Assembly (NCBI GenBank): GCA_963724945.1 | Contig: CAVRWL010000003.1 | Coordinates: 930,001-994,000 of the forward strand | Reading direction: 5' to 3' | Source of the DNA: Hyphomicrobium_A sp963724945 | GTDB taxonomy: Bacteria > Pseudomonadota > Alphaproteobacteria > Rhizobiales > Hyphomicrobiaceae | Length of the DNA stretch: 64,000 nt | Shown here: in pieces, positions 34,350-43,371 of the stretch | Layout of the letters: each line of letters starts with the position of its first letter | Position numbering within the stretch: position 1 is the stretch's first letter | The notes under the pieces: model-generated | Database searches by the model: none | Told to the model about the DNA's origin: nothing | Seen by the model: the letters and a program-made list of their open reading frames with translations, nothing else | Position numbers and translations under genes: made by a program

Positions 34350-36242
34350 TCAGCGCCGGATGATCAGCTGGCGCAGGACCCACAGCGTGAGAACGATGGT
34401 GACGACCAGAAATCCGCTCGTCGAAAGAAAGAGATATTTGGCGAGCAGATGCGTGGTGACCAGATTGTGGAAGTCGAGCATGGCGATGGGCCGGCTCGAG
34501 ACGTCCTCGTTGCCCCGCGTCGAGATGTCGAGCACCTGATAGAGCACCTGCAACACGCTGAACACGCCGACGGCCGCCAGCAGCAGGCTGAGCTGGCGGT
34601 CGACCTTGGACCTGAGGCGCCCCTCGAGGTCGCGCGTCTGCGCCTCGAGGTTGGTGACGATGCTGTTGAGGTACTCGTCCTTGCGGCGCGTGCCGCGGCG
34701 CGCTTCCACGGCCTCGAATAGGTCGCGCTCCGTGTCGTAGCGAAACACGTTGGCATACTTGTGCTTCTGGTACTTCGTGTAGTCGCTGGTGCGGAACTGG
34801 TAGAAGCGATCGGCAGCGCGGCTCAAGCGCGCTTCAGCGTTGAATTTCTCGATGTCGAGCGTCAGCGCCTCCGTTTGCCGCTCGTAGTCGCGCACCAGAA
34901 ACTCGTTGTGCATCGCCAAGACGTGCACCAGGAACACGTAGGGGCACGTTCCGATGAAATCGTTGCCCGTCTTCAGGCTGCGCGATCCGGGAACGAACTG
35001 GGTAATCGAGCGCTGGCTCGCGTACCTGATGAAGAAGCTCTCCTCCTCCTGCTCGGCCGTCGAGGGATAGACGGGGTCGGTGCTGTCGAGCACTTCGGAG
35101 GCGTCCTGGTTCATGAAGTCGATGATGTTCTGAATGAAGCCGGACAGGAACAGATAGCGCAGCTGCTGCTCGGCCACCTCTTGCACTTCCTGCATATACT
35201 CGCGCGTTAGCCGAACGGTCTGGCTGCCCGCTGCCTTCGCCTGCTCCTGCTCTTGCTGGATCCACTCCTTGAAGCAGTCATAGTAGGCGTCCTTCACAAA
35301 GTCGCGGCGGGTCTGGCGCCGACCGTCGTCCGCCGGCAGCGGCAACAGGTGGCGAAAGAACGTCTTGTCGTCGAAGAGGAACAAGACGCGTGCGCGCGGC
35401 ATCTTAAGGCCCGGTACCTCGATGAAGGGATCGGACGCGATGAGCGTGCGAAAGAGCTCGCGCGTGCTCCGTCCCCGCCCATCCTTGATCTTGATATCGA
35501 AGGCATTGAACAAGTCGCTAGCGTGAGCGTCAAAGCGCTTAGCGATGTAGTGCCAGAACGGGGAAAACGACTGCAGCGCATCGGGGGCTGCGAGGAGCGG
35601 GCGGACGCGGAGCTTGTCGAGGGGAAAGATCCCGGTCGCCTCGTCGTTGACGCAGATGCCGGTGGGCACCGACTTTGCCGCGCCACCCGGCGGCGTCTCG
35701 ACCGAGAACTCCTTCGGAGCAAAGATCTTCTGCAACAGCGCTATGAAATAGAAGTCGGCCGGCGTGTGCTCGTACTTGAGGCGGAACGACGTGTGGTAGG
35801 ATAGCGAGCCGTTCATGTGGACGTACCAGAACTGGCGGCAGCGCAAAAGCCGCGGATCCTGGCGACCGAGATCGGCCACGAAATGCGTGCCCTCCGTGGT
35901 CCATTCCACCAGATCGGGAATGCCAATCTCGATCCATTCGCCCTGGCGCGGGCCGGGAACGTCGAGCAGATAGTCGCCGACCTCGGAGAGGCGCTCGCGG
36001 TCGGCGATGTCGTTGAAGAGCGGCTCGACGGCGTCGCGCAAGGCGACGGATTGGCAGTAGCTCGCTTGCACGTTGTGCTTGTTGCCGGGGTGGAACTGCT
36101 GATGGAAGCGCTCGGGCAGTCGGCTGCGGTCAATGTGCAGCGAGAGCGTCCAGTAGAGCGTCCTGTCCTCACACCTGTCCCACTCGGGCATCTTCGGCCG
36201 AGTGCCTACGCTTTGGACCGCAGTCACAGAACCCCCACTCAC
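34350..36242 (-). CDS. Uncharacterised 630-residue membrane protein with CorA-like tail topology
   Basis: Not recognised. A long soluble N-terminal part (about 1-530), rich in aromatic residues (FWYVHMNGSLSYH, YFIALLQKIF), is followed by a coiled coil (about 520-555) and two membrane segments (about 558-580 and 603-625) near the C-terminus. This large-domain/coiled-coil/two-segment plan recalls CorA and the RMD1 family, but the CorA GMN motif is absent. GTG 36242 or ATG 36191 may be the start. It lies 68 bases downstream of the GNAT-like gene on the same strand, so both are probably cotranscribed. Confidence 0.7.
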   Translation of the reverse strand: MSGGSVTAVQSVGTRPKMPEWDRCEDRTLYWTLSLHIDRSRLPERFHQQFHPGNKHNVQASYCQSVALRDAVEPLFNDIADRERLSEVGDYLLDVPGPRQGEWIEIGIPDLVEWTTEGTHFVADLGRQDPRLLRCRQFWYVHMNGSLSYHTSFRLKYEHTPADFYFIALLQKIFAPKEFSVETPPGGAAKSVPTGICVNDEATGIFPLDKLRVRPLLAAPDALQSFSPFWHYIAKRFDAHASDLFNAFDIKIKDGRGRSTRELFRTLIASDPFIEVPGLKMPRARVLFLFDDKTFFRHLLPLPADDGRRQTRRDFVKDAYYDCFKEWIQQEQEQAKAAGSQTVRLTREYMQEVQEVAEQQLRYLFLSGFIQNIIDFMNQDASEVLDSTDPVYPSTAEQEEESFFIRYASQRSITQFVPGSRSLKTGNDFIGTCPYVFLVHVLAMHNEFLVRDYERQTEALTLDIEKFNAEARLSRAADRFYQFRTSDYTKYQKHKYANVFRYDTERDLFEAVEARRGTRRKDEYLNSIVTNLEAQTRDLEGRLRSKVDRQLSLLLAAVGVFSVLQVLYQVLDISTRGNEDVSSRPIAMLDFHNLVTTHLLAKYLFLSTSGFLVVTIVLTLWVLRQLIIRR

Positions 36243-36310
36243 TAAAGCTCGAGGCTTCTCCCAAGGTGTCAGCCTTCAATTCCCGGAACATGGCCGCCGA
36301 AGATCGGTCC

Positions 36311-37264
36311 CTAAGCCTTTGTCCGGATGATCTCCCGCAGCGATTGTCGATCCTTCGCGTCGGGAGCTTCCGGCATTAGCGCGGGCAGGCTCGCCGCCGT
36401 CAACAGAGGAATGGCGGCGCCGATGCGGCAGCGCGCCGCCAGCTCGCAGATCTGGGCGGAGGCTATGGTGTTGGCCAGCGGGTCCTCCCCCTTCAGCACC
36501 GAGATGGCGAAGAAGCGCAGAAGATGCGCGTGCAGCAGGCAGGCATCGATGGCGTCCCCATCAGCGCCGAGCACGCCGTAGAGCAGGGTCTCCTCGGGCG
36601 CCTGGTCGGCCGATAGCGGCGGCTGCACGTAGGGAAAATCGATAATCTTGGCGCCGAGCCCGGTCCAAAGGCGAATGCGCGTCATCTGGTCGATGCCGGC
36701 GTGCTCGGTGTCGCGCACGTAATCCGTGCGGCTCATTTGCATGGGGTCGTTCTGCTCGATGAAGATCAGGCGCGGCAGCTGAGCGGCAGGAGGCTCGAAT
36801 AGAGCCGCCGCCACCCCGCCCACTGCGGCGACGAGCCGCTTGAAATGTCCGCGGCGGCGCTGGTCGGAGGCGATGAATACGTAGTTGAGGTTGATCGACA
36901 GCACGTCCTTCCCATCAAGGCGCAGGGGGAAGGCTATGAAATTGGCCCCGCCGACCATCGCCCCGCTGATCATGGACCCGCTGGCGGGCTCGCGCGCCAC
37001 CAGCACGACCTCGCGGAAGGCCCCATAAAGCCCCGCGAGCCGTGCGTAGGGCGCCCCGGAATTCAGAGCGAGGCACTTGATGAAGCCGTCATGCTCCTCC
37101 TTCTCGTTCGGCAGCACGAACGCAGCATCGTAGCCGGAAAAGAAGGTCTGCAGGATGGGGCTGTCGGGGCTCACGGTGGCCTCGATCAGGAGCCCCCCAT
37201 CGGTCATCGCTCTGTGCTCGAGGCTTTCGGTCAGTGCCGCGAGCGATGATCGCTTGGATGGCAA
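36311..37264 (-). CDS. GNAT-fold protein, putative N-acetyltransferase
   Basis: 317 residues. The block INLNYVFIASDQRRRGHFKRL matches GNAT motif A, with the acetyl-CoA pyrophosphate loop in QRRRGHFKRL, after a beta strand as in the fold. The N-terminal VLPNEKEEHDGFIKCLAL and the C-terminal helical region are not typical of small GNATs, so substrate cannot be guessed. The start is probably TTG at 37264, with GAGGA six bases upstream; ATG 37207 is an alternative. First gene of a putative operon with the 630-residue membrane protein. Confidence 0.65.
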   Translation of the reverse strand: MPSKRSSLAALTESLEHRAMTDGGLLIEATVSPDSPILQTFFSGYDAAFVLPNEKEEHDGFIKCLALNSGAPYARLAGLYGAFREVVLVAREPASGSMISGAMVGGANFIAFPLRLDGKDVLSINLNYVFIASDQRRRGHFKRLVAAVGGVAAALFEPPAAQLPRLIFIEQNDPMQMSRTDYVRDTEHAGIDQMTRIRLWTGLGAKIIDFPYVQPPLSADQAPEETLLYGVLGADGDAIDACLLHAHLLRFFAISVLKGEDPLANTIASAQICELAARCRIGAAIPLLTAASLPALMPEAPDAKDRQSLREIIRTKA

Positions 37265-38061
37265 GGTCGGTCCTCGTTCTCACGATGCGACAGCGCCATT
37301 GCTGTGCGCCGGGGCGCGTGCCCGTCGGCAAGAGTGCAGCAGCCGCTGCGCCGGCGCCATCTTGGCCCGAAGCCTGTCAGAGGCCCGTTGCCGTAAGGTT
37401 GTGGCGGCGGCACAACACACTTCATCCGATTAATGATGTTTGCGGCGCAACAATTTGCCGCGCGCCAAATTTGCGTAAAACTGGGACCATGCCGGGCCGG
37501 GGAAAGCTCGACCGTTTCCAAGCTCCCCAGCCGTTGTTCGGCGCGATTTGCGGGAAGCATCCTCCGGTGTTGATCCGGTGCTTTCCAGCGCTCTCGCTAT
37601 GGGGCGATCGATGGTGAACATGCGTTGTAGGTCATGCTTTCGCCAAATATGGCTCTCAGAAGGCCGCCCGCCGTTGGCGGCCGGTCTCCCGGTGCTGGTG
37701 GTCGAAGGCTGAAATCCGAGGCGGTTATGAGCGGGGCAGAGGGTTTGCGGCAGTGGCGCAGCGCAATATGCGGCAAGGTGCCCTATCGCCTCTCAGGCGA
37801 GTTGCGGCCAGTGAAGCGGCTTCGTCCTTCCCAGTGTCGCCCTGACACGGATGCGTCACCCGACGCGCCTATACAAGCAGAAGAGCTTCGAGCCGCCATT
37901 GGCCGGCATCGCGGCCTATCTGAGGAAACGAAAAAAAGAGGGTTTGAATTTAAGGGTCGAAACGGCGCGGCCGGGTTGCACCGGCCCGAGGTCGGCCGCT
38001 CTTCGTGCCTTCGCTCAGGAGGCGAACTAGTCCAGTCACGGAAAAGAAGAACAGCGAAAAA
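37265..38061. other. Long non-coding region between the GNAT-like and hydrolase genes
   Basis: About 800 bases without a supported gene. Short frames at 37234-37617 and 37634-38065 plus read like non-coding and lack ribosome sites. A seven-pair hairpin (GGCCGCC at 37662-37668 with GGCGGCC at 37676-37682) lacks a T-run. 37420-37490 is AT-richer, with alternating TTTGCGGCGCAA and TTTGCCGCGCGCC motifs, and may hold the promoter of the GNAT operon. Confidence 0.4.
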
Positions 38062-38949
38062 ATGAAAACAGCGTGGGGTAGTATTTTCGTTCCCGGGGGA
38101 CGCAACGGCGTGTTGCTCGTCCACAGTCTCGGGGGCTCACCGATCGAGCTGAAATTCGTCGCGCACGCATTGGGCCAGTGCGGGTACACCGTTTACTGTC
38201 CCTTGCTGCCCGGTCTTGCCGGCGGAACTGACGTCTCGGGGCTTTCGAGCTGGCGCGACTGGTACGCGGCGCTCGAGGTGGCGCACGATGAGCTCTTGCA
38301 GCAGTGCGATACGGTGCTCGTCGGCGGCATATCGGCAGGAACCATGTTGGCTTTGCGGCTTGCGGCGCTGCGTCCCGACAAGGTTCACGGCCTGATGCTG
38401 TTCTCGCCGACGCTATGGCCCAATGGCTGGGCGATTCCGTGGTACTTCGGGCTCTTCAGGTTCGTCAATCATCGCTGGGCGGCGCGCCTGTTCCACTTCC
38501 GCGCGCGCATGCCGCACGGCATCAAGGACGAGCGTCTGCGCTCATTCATCCTCGACAGCCTGCAGGGCGAGACCGACGTGATCGAGGATCTGTTCGGGCG
38601 CGGCGGCGGATTGGTCCTGGAGTTCCGCAGGCTCGTGCGCAACGTCAGGCCGCTGCTCGGCAAGATCAAGCATCACGCCCTGATCTTCCATCCCCGTCAC
38701 GACGACCAGAGCGATCTCTCGAACGCCATCACGCTGCAGCGCAAGCTCGCGGGCCTCGTCGAGGTCTGCGTGCTCGACGACAGCTATCACATGGTGACGC
38801 TCGACCGGCAGCGCCCCGTCGTCATGGACCGGGTGAAAGAGTTCGCCGCGCGTCTGACCAAGCGCCTGGACGAGGCCAAGCAAGCCAGTGCCCCGCCGGC
38901 AGCCGACGATGCCCAGCAAGGGCAAGGACGGGGTGGCGCCACGCCCTGA
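38062..38949 (+). CDS. Alpha/beta hydrolase (carboxylesterase/monoacylglycerol lipase-like)
   Basis: 295 residues. The nucleophile elbow GISAG places S91, and the remaining triad residues are likely D214 or D215 (HPRHDDQSD) and H243 (DSYHMVTLD). The oxyanion region is LLVHSLGGSP. The fold resembles Est30-type carboxylesterases and bacterial monoacylglycerol lipases. No signal peptide. ATG 38062 follows a purine-rich stretch; an in-frame start at 38005 adds 19 residues unlike the family. The lysine/alanine/glutamine-rich last 30 residues are probably disordered. Confidence 0.82.
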   Translation: MKTAWGSIFVPGGRNGVLLVHSLGGSPIELKFVAHALGQCGYTVYCPLLPGLAGGTDVSGLSSWRDWYAALEVAHDELLQQCDTVLVGGISAGTMLALRLAALRPDKVHGLMLFSPTLWPNGWAIPWYFGLFRFVNHRWAARLFHFRARMPHGIKDERLRSFILDSLQGETDVIEDLFGRGGGLVLEFRRLVRNVRPLLGKIKHHALIFHPRHDDQSDLSNAITLQRKLAGLVEVCVLDDSYHMVTLDRQRPVVMDRVKEFAARLTKRLDEAKQASAPPAADDAQQGQGRGGATP

Positions 38950-38999
38950 AAAGGGCCAGGCGCCGCTCCTGGCGGCAATCGCTAGCAGCTAACGGCTGA

Positions 39000-39725
39000 T
39001 CACTCGACCGCCGTCGTGCCCGGCCTCACCGCCGGCACGGGGCGCGGCGGAATGATGGGCGCAAGGTCGGCGTCGTTCTGCAATGCCCGGGGCGGCAATG
39101 CCCGCACCTGCATCGCGCGCGCCTGCGTGGACTTGACGGGAAGTGGCGGCTGCGCCACCGCGCCGCCGATGTTGGCGCGTGCCTCCTGCTCGGGGCGGTT
39201 GCCGTCGCAGCGCGGCAGGTCGGCCGGAGCGCGCCTCCACACGAACGACTTAGAGAAGAACTTGACGCCCTTGTAGCCCGTCAGGATGAGCCGGTCGGCG
39301 GACCTGAGTTGGATCGCGGCGTCGAAGGCCTGGCCCTGCTCCGGGTCGTAGACCCAGCCCTGATCCCAGCTGCCGTCGGACATGGGCCTGAGCGAGCCGA
39401 GCACGGGAAGGCCGCAGATCGGCCGGTGGCGCTTTGCGGGATTGGAGTTATAGCCATCGGTCAGGGGCTCGCCCCGCTTGTTGTTGGGCTGCTTCAGCCA
39501 GACGATGAAGCCGCACAGACGGTCGGCATCGCGGCCGCTGGTGCCGCAGGGCCGGATCTCGACGGCGCCTTTGCCGCTGGCATTGAACCAAAGGCCTTGC
39601 TCGCTCGGCCGCTCGCTCGAGGGAGCGGCATTGAGGGCGCCGGCGCCGGCGGCCATGAGGAGCCCGGAAAGTCCCAAAATCAGCCGGGTTGGACGAGATC
39701 GGGAAGCGTGATGATCATGACGCAT
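39000..39725 (-). CDS. DUF2147 domain-containing secreted protein
   Basis: 241 residues with a signal peptide (about 12-35). The DUF2147 domain (about 42-170) has the opening EQGLWFNASGKGAVEIRPCG and the later DPEQGQAFDAAIQL and LTGYKG blocks. Members are small periplasmic beta-barrel-like proteins of unknown role. The C-terminal 70 residues are a proline/alanine-rich extension, probably disordered. Convergent with the hydrolase gene. Confidence 0.85.
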   Translation of the reverse strand: MRHDHHASRSRPTRLILGLSGLLMAAGAGALNAAPSSERPSEQGLWFNASGKGAVEIRPCGTSGRDADRLCGFIVWLKQPNNKRGEPLTDGYNSNPAKRHRPICGLPVLGSLRPMSDGSWDQGWVYDPEQGQAFDAAIQLRSADRLILTGYKGVKFFSKSFVWRRAPADLPRCDGNRPEQEARANIGGAVAQPPLPVKSTQARAMQVRALPPRALQNDADLAPIIPPRPVPAVRPGTTAVE

Positions 39726-40134
39726 GGTAGTATCGCCAATGTTGTGCCAGGGATCGGGACGGCCTTAGGCTTTGAAAGCGGCAAAAGCGGGTCGGAGGAT
39801 TTTCAGGCCGCAAATTGGGCCGCAGTTTGGGATGGACCGGCTCTTGCAGAGTGCGAGTTCAGCGGCAGGAGCCATGCAATGGTTACCCCGATCCCCCGTT
39901 TCAAGCCTATCTGTGAGCCTTGACCCGTTAACGCTGCGTGAGTGCCGCTCGGTTACTACTGATGTGCCTATCTGGGTCGAAGTTGCGACTGCGGTAGGCC
40001 AATCTTAAGCAAGATCGTGCCTTTTCAAGGCCAACTTCGAGGGATAGTTGCGGCGCACAATTCGCCCTCTCGGCGGCGTCCGATCCCTCGCCTGAGCCCA
40101 GAACCTGAGCCTATGGAAGTTCGGAACCCAATCG
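39726..40134. other. Divergent intergenic region upstream of the DevCAB-type operon
   Basis: About 410 bases without a gene. TTGACC near 39920 could be a -35 for the ABC operon, but no matching -10 stands out. Nothing else is recognisable. Confidence 0.4.
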
Positions 40135-41262
40135 ATGATCTTGACGCTTGCCTTCCGTAATTTGTTTCACGATCGCATCCGTTTGGCGGTGACGCTCGTG
40201 GGCATCCTGTTCTCGATCGTGCTCGTCTCGGTGCAGCTCGGCCTCTATCTCGGCGCGAGCAACATCATCACAGCGAACATCGACCACGCGAAGGCAGATC
40301 TTTGGATCACGGTCTTTGGCGCCAAGAGCTTCGAGGACGGCGGCATGCTGCTGACGCCGCGCGAGCGCCATCAGGCGCTGGCGACGCCTGGCGTCAAAGC
40401 CGTCATTCCGCTGATCGTGCGCTTCGCCGAGTGGCGCAAGCCGGCAGGCGGGTCCACCCGCGTCGTCGTCGTCGGCACCGATGCGGAGGACGGCGGGCTC
40501 GCGCCGTTCAACCTCATGAAGGGCACGTGGGAGGACATCAAGGCGCCGGAGGCCGTCGCCGTCGACCGCACCTATCTCAACGAGCTTGGCATCAAGGGCA
40601 TCGGCGACACCGCGCAGATCGCCGATGGCAGAGTGCGAGTGAGGGCGCTGACGGACGGAGTGCGCTCCTTCACGCAGTCGCCTTACGCATACACGACGTT
40701 GAACCGCGCCCGCGCTCTGTTCGGGGACAGCGACGGCACGACGTTTTATCTCGTCCAGCTCCAGCCCGGCGCCAACGTCCAGAAGGTGCAGAAGGACCTG
40801 CAGTCGCGGCTCGAAGGCGCCGAGGTGCTGACGCAGCAGGAGTTCCACGACCGCAGCCTCAGGCAATGGCTGTTCCGCACCGGTGCCGGCGTGGCGCTGA
40901 TCGGCGGCGCGCTGCTCGGCAGCCTCGTCGGCACCGTCATCGTCGCGCAAACGCTTTATTCGAGCACCAAGGACCACTTGAGCGAGTTCGCCACCCTGCG
41001 TGCATTGGGGTCGTCGTCGGGCTATATTCACCAGGTGATCCTTGCCCAGGCCGGCATCAGCGCGGTGATCGGCTACCTTTTGGGCATCAGCATTGCACTT
41101 TGCATTCTGGTGGCGAGCAAGAATACCGCCTTGCCGATGGTCATGACACCCGGCTTGGCGTTCTGGCTGTTTACTTTGACGGTCGGCATGTGCGCCATCT
41201 CGGCGCTGTCGGCGATCGTCAAGGTCACGAAGATTGATCCTGCAACGGTATTCAGCAAATGA
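40135..41262 (+). CDS. devC: DevC-type ABC transporter permease (FtsX domain)
   Basis: 375 residues with four membrane segments in the MacB/FtsX plan: one N-terminal (about 18-42), a large periplasmic domain (about 45-250), then three at about 262-285, 308-335 and 345-368. The start MILTLAFRNLFHDRIRLAVTL and the C-terminal KIDPATVFSK are typical of DevC. With DevA and DevB it forms an exporter that works with a TolC-like outer-membrane channel. The DevB-C-A exporter of cyanobacteria moves glycolipids; the substrate here is unknown. It overlaps devA by four bases (ATGA). Confidence 0.88.
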   Translation: MILTLAFRNLFHDRIRLAVTLVGILFSIVLVSVQLGLYLGASNIITANIDHAKADLWITVFGAKSFEDGGMLLTPRERHQALATPGVKAVIPLIVRFAEWRKPAGGSTRVVVVGTDAEDGGLAPFNLMKGTWEDIKAPEAVAVDRTYLNELGIKGIGDTAQIADGRVRVRALTDGVRSFTQSPYAYTTLNRARALFGDSDGTTFYLVQLQPGANVQKVQKDLQSRLEGAEVLTQQEFHDRSLRQWLFRTGAGVALIGGALLGSLVGTVIVAQTLYSSTKDHLSEFATLRALGSSSGYIHQVILAQAGISAVIGYLLGISIALCILVASKNTALPMVMTPGLAFWLFTLTVGMCAISALSAIVKVTKIDPATVFSK

Positions 41263-42011
41263 CCCAAGAGTCCGTCCTCGAAGCCATCGACATCGTGAAG
41301 GAGCTCGGTCACGGCGCCGGCATGGTCCGCGCGCTGAAGGGCGTGAGCATGGCGCTCGTTCCCGGCGAGCTCACGCTGCTGATGGGCCCTTCGGGCTCAG
41401 GCAAGACCACGCTCCTGTCGATCCTCGGCTGCATTCTGACGCCCACGTCAGGGACCTTGCGCGTCGCCGGCGTGTCCACCGATCGGCTGTCGGCGGAGGC
41501 GCTCGCCAATCTCAGGCGCAAGCACATGGGCTTCATCTTCCAGTCCTACAATCTCTTCCCGACGCTCACCGCGCTCGAGAACGTGCGCATCGCGCTCGAC
41601 GTGCGCGGGCAGAAGGGCTTCGCCGCGGCAAACCGCGCCGAGGAGGTCTTGCGCGACGTGGGCCTCGCCTATCGCTTGAAGAGCTATCCGGCCAACCTCT
41701 CCGGCGGCGAGCAGCAGCGCGTCGCGGTGGCGCGCGCCATTGCAAGCTCGCCCTCGATCGTGCTCGCCGACGAGCCGACGGCCGCGCTCGACGGTGAGAA
41801 CGGACACGCCGTGATGGCGCTCTTAGCGCGCATCGCCAAGGAACAAGACCGCAGCGTTCTCGCGGTCACGCACGATCCCCGGACGCTCTCCTATGCCGAC
41901 CGGGTCGTGCGCATCGAGGACGGGCGGATTGTCGGCGAAGAGCGCCGACCCGAGGGCTTGGATGCCCCCGGAATTGCAGATCTTACAAAGAGACGGAAGG
42001 CCCATGCTTAA
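41259..42011 (+). CDS. devA: DevA/LolD-type ABC transporter ATP-binding protein
   Basis: 250 residues with all ATPase motifs: Walker A GPSGSGKT at 43-50, Q-loop in FIFQSYNLFP, signature LSGGEQQRVAVARA, Walker B SIVLADEPTAALD and H-loop VTHD. It belongs to the MacB/LolD/DevA class that powers mechanotransmitting exporters. ATG overlaps the permease stop, and its own end overlaps the DevB-like gene by eight bases, so the three are strictly coupled. Confidence 0.92.
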   Translation: MTQESVLEAIDIVKELGHGAGMVRALKGVSMALVPGELTLLMGPSGSGKTTLLSILGCILTPTSGTLRVAGVSTDRLSAEALANLRRKHMGFIFQSYNLFPTLTALENVRIALDVRGQKGFAAANRAEEVLRDVGLAYRLKSYPANLSGGEQQRVAVARAIASSPSIVLADEPTAALDGENGHAVMALLARIAKEQDRSVLAVTHDPRTLSYADRVVRIEDGRIVGEERRPEGLDAPGIADLTKRRKAHA

Positions 42012-43146
42012 GAAGGTCAACTCGACAATCATCACGCTCGGCGTCGCCGGCATCGTGGCCGTCGCCGTCGGCTTCTACGTCAACAACATCACTTGGGGCC
42101 CGGTGGGGGAGCAGCTGGCGCAAGCCGGCTCCGACCAGACCGGTTCGACGACGACCACCGGCAGCAACGACAGCGGCACGATCGAGCACCCGACCTGGGC
42201 GGCGTCCGCCACCGGCCGCGTCGAGCCCAAGAGCGGTGAGGTGCGCATGACCTCCGACGTACCGGGCCGCATCGTGCACATCCCCGTCGCCATCAACGAC
42301 CGCGTGAAGGCCGGCGATCTGCTCGTCGCGCTCGACGACGCGGACGCGCTCACCAAGGTCAAGGCCGCCACGGCCACGGCGGCGGCGCGCGAGCGCGAGC
42401 GCAACCAGGAGGACGTGCGGGGGCTGGCGTCTGAGCGGCGCAACGCCGAGGACGACGTCGCCGGCGCCGAGCGCACCGTTTTCGGCGCGCGCCAGGTGGT
42501 CGACGACGCCGTGCTCAGCAAAGCGGCCGGCAACGGCACGGAAGACGCGATTTCGAACGCGCGCAAGAAGCTCACCGAGGCCGAGAAAAAGCTCGCCGAT
42601 GAGCGCGCCAATCTCGCATCGGTCAACGCCAAGTCGGGCATGCCGTTGCCGACCCAGCTCGAGTCGGCGCTCGCGGTGGCCCGCGCCAACCTGACAGCGG
42701 CCGAGCTCGCCGTCGAGCACACGCGCATCCGCGCGCCCTTCGACGGCACGGTCTTGAACCTCATCGCCAGGGAGGGCGAGGTCGCAGTGCCCTCCCCGGA
42801 AGACGCCCTGCTCGTCTTCGGCGACTTGCGCTCGCTCAAGGTGCGCGCCGAGGTCGAGGAGCGCGATGCGGCCAAGATCCACGTGGGCCAGGCGGTCGTG
42901 GTGCGCGCCGACGCCTTTCCCGATCAGGACTTCGAGGGCCACGTGAGCTCGACCGCGCAGTCGCTGTCGGCGCCGCGCATCGCGACGCGCGGGCCGCGCC
43001 GCCCCAATGACGTGGAGGTGCTCGAGTCGCTCGTCGATCTCGACGGGCTGCCGCCGCTCCTGACCGGCATGCGCGTCGACGTCTTCTTCAAGCACGACGC
43101 CACCGCCTCGACGGCGGAGCCGGCCGCGACGGCCTCGACGAAGTAG
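42004..43146 (+). CDS. devB: DevB/HlyD-family membrane fusion protein
   Basis: 380 residues from the ATG at 42004, which overlaps the devA stop. There is an N-terminal membrane anchor (about 7-27), a Ser/Thr/Gly-rich linker, a lipoyl-type beta strand (about 75-105, GRIVHIPVAINDRVKAGDLL), a long alpha-helical hairpin (about 115-235) and the second lipoyl half (RIRAPFDGTVLNLIAREGE), then a beta-barrel. It bridges the DevC permease to an outer-membrane channel. A strong terminator follows, closing the operon. Confidence 0.9.
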   Translation: MLKKVNSTIITLGVAGIVAVAVGFYVNNITWGPVGEQLAQAGSDQTGSTTTTGSNDSGTIEHPTWAASATGRVEPKSGEVRMTSDVPGRIVHIPVAINDRVKAGDLLVALDDADALTKVKAATATAAARERERNQEDVRGLASERRNAEDDVAGAERTVFGARQVVDDAVLSKAAGNGTEDAISNARKKLTEAEKKLADERANLASVNAKSGMPLPTQLESALAVARANLTAAELAVEHTRIRAPFDGTVLNLIAREGEVAVPSPEDALLVFGDLRSLKVRAEVEERDAAKIHVGQAVVVRADAFPDQDFEGHVSSTAQSLSAPRIATRGPRRPNDVEVLESLVDLDGLPPLLTGMRVDVFFKHDATASTAEPAATASTK

Positions 43147-43176
43147 CGCCGCCACTAGCGAGCCTATGAGACTTTC

Positions 43177-43208
43177 GGGTCAGATCCTTGCGGGTCTGAC
43201 CCTTTTCA
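43177..43208 (+). terminator. Intrinsic terminator after the DevCAB-type operon
   Basis: GGGTCAGA at 43177-43184 and TCTGACCC at 43195-43202, a perfect eight-pair stem with a ten-base loop, followed by TTTTC. It lies 30 bases after the stop of the fusion-protein gene and before the convergent RND gene. Confidence 0.85.
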
Positions 43209-43371
43209 TTTTGCGCTCCGAAGGAAAACCGAGAACGTTGTCCTTGTGTGCGCTGGGATGACGTTGAGGGGAGGCAGGCGCGCCCCACCCCGCTGTAGAG
43301 TGGGACCCACGCCAGCTTCAACGAGTGCTCCAGTTGAAGCGGTGACCAAGCTGCGCAACGCGAATGCAGGA

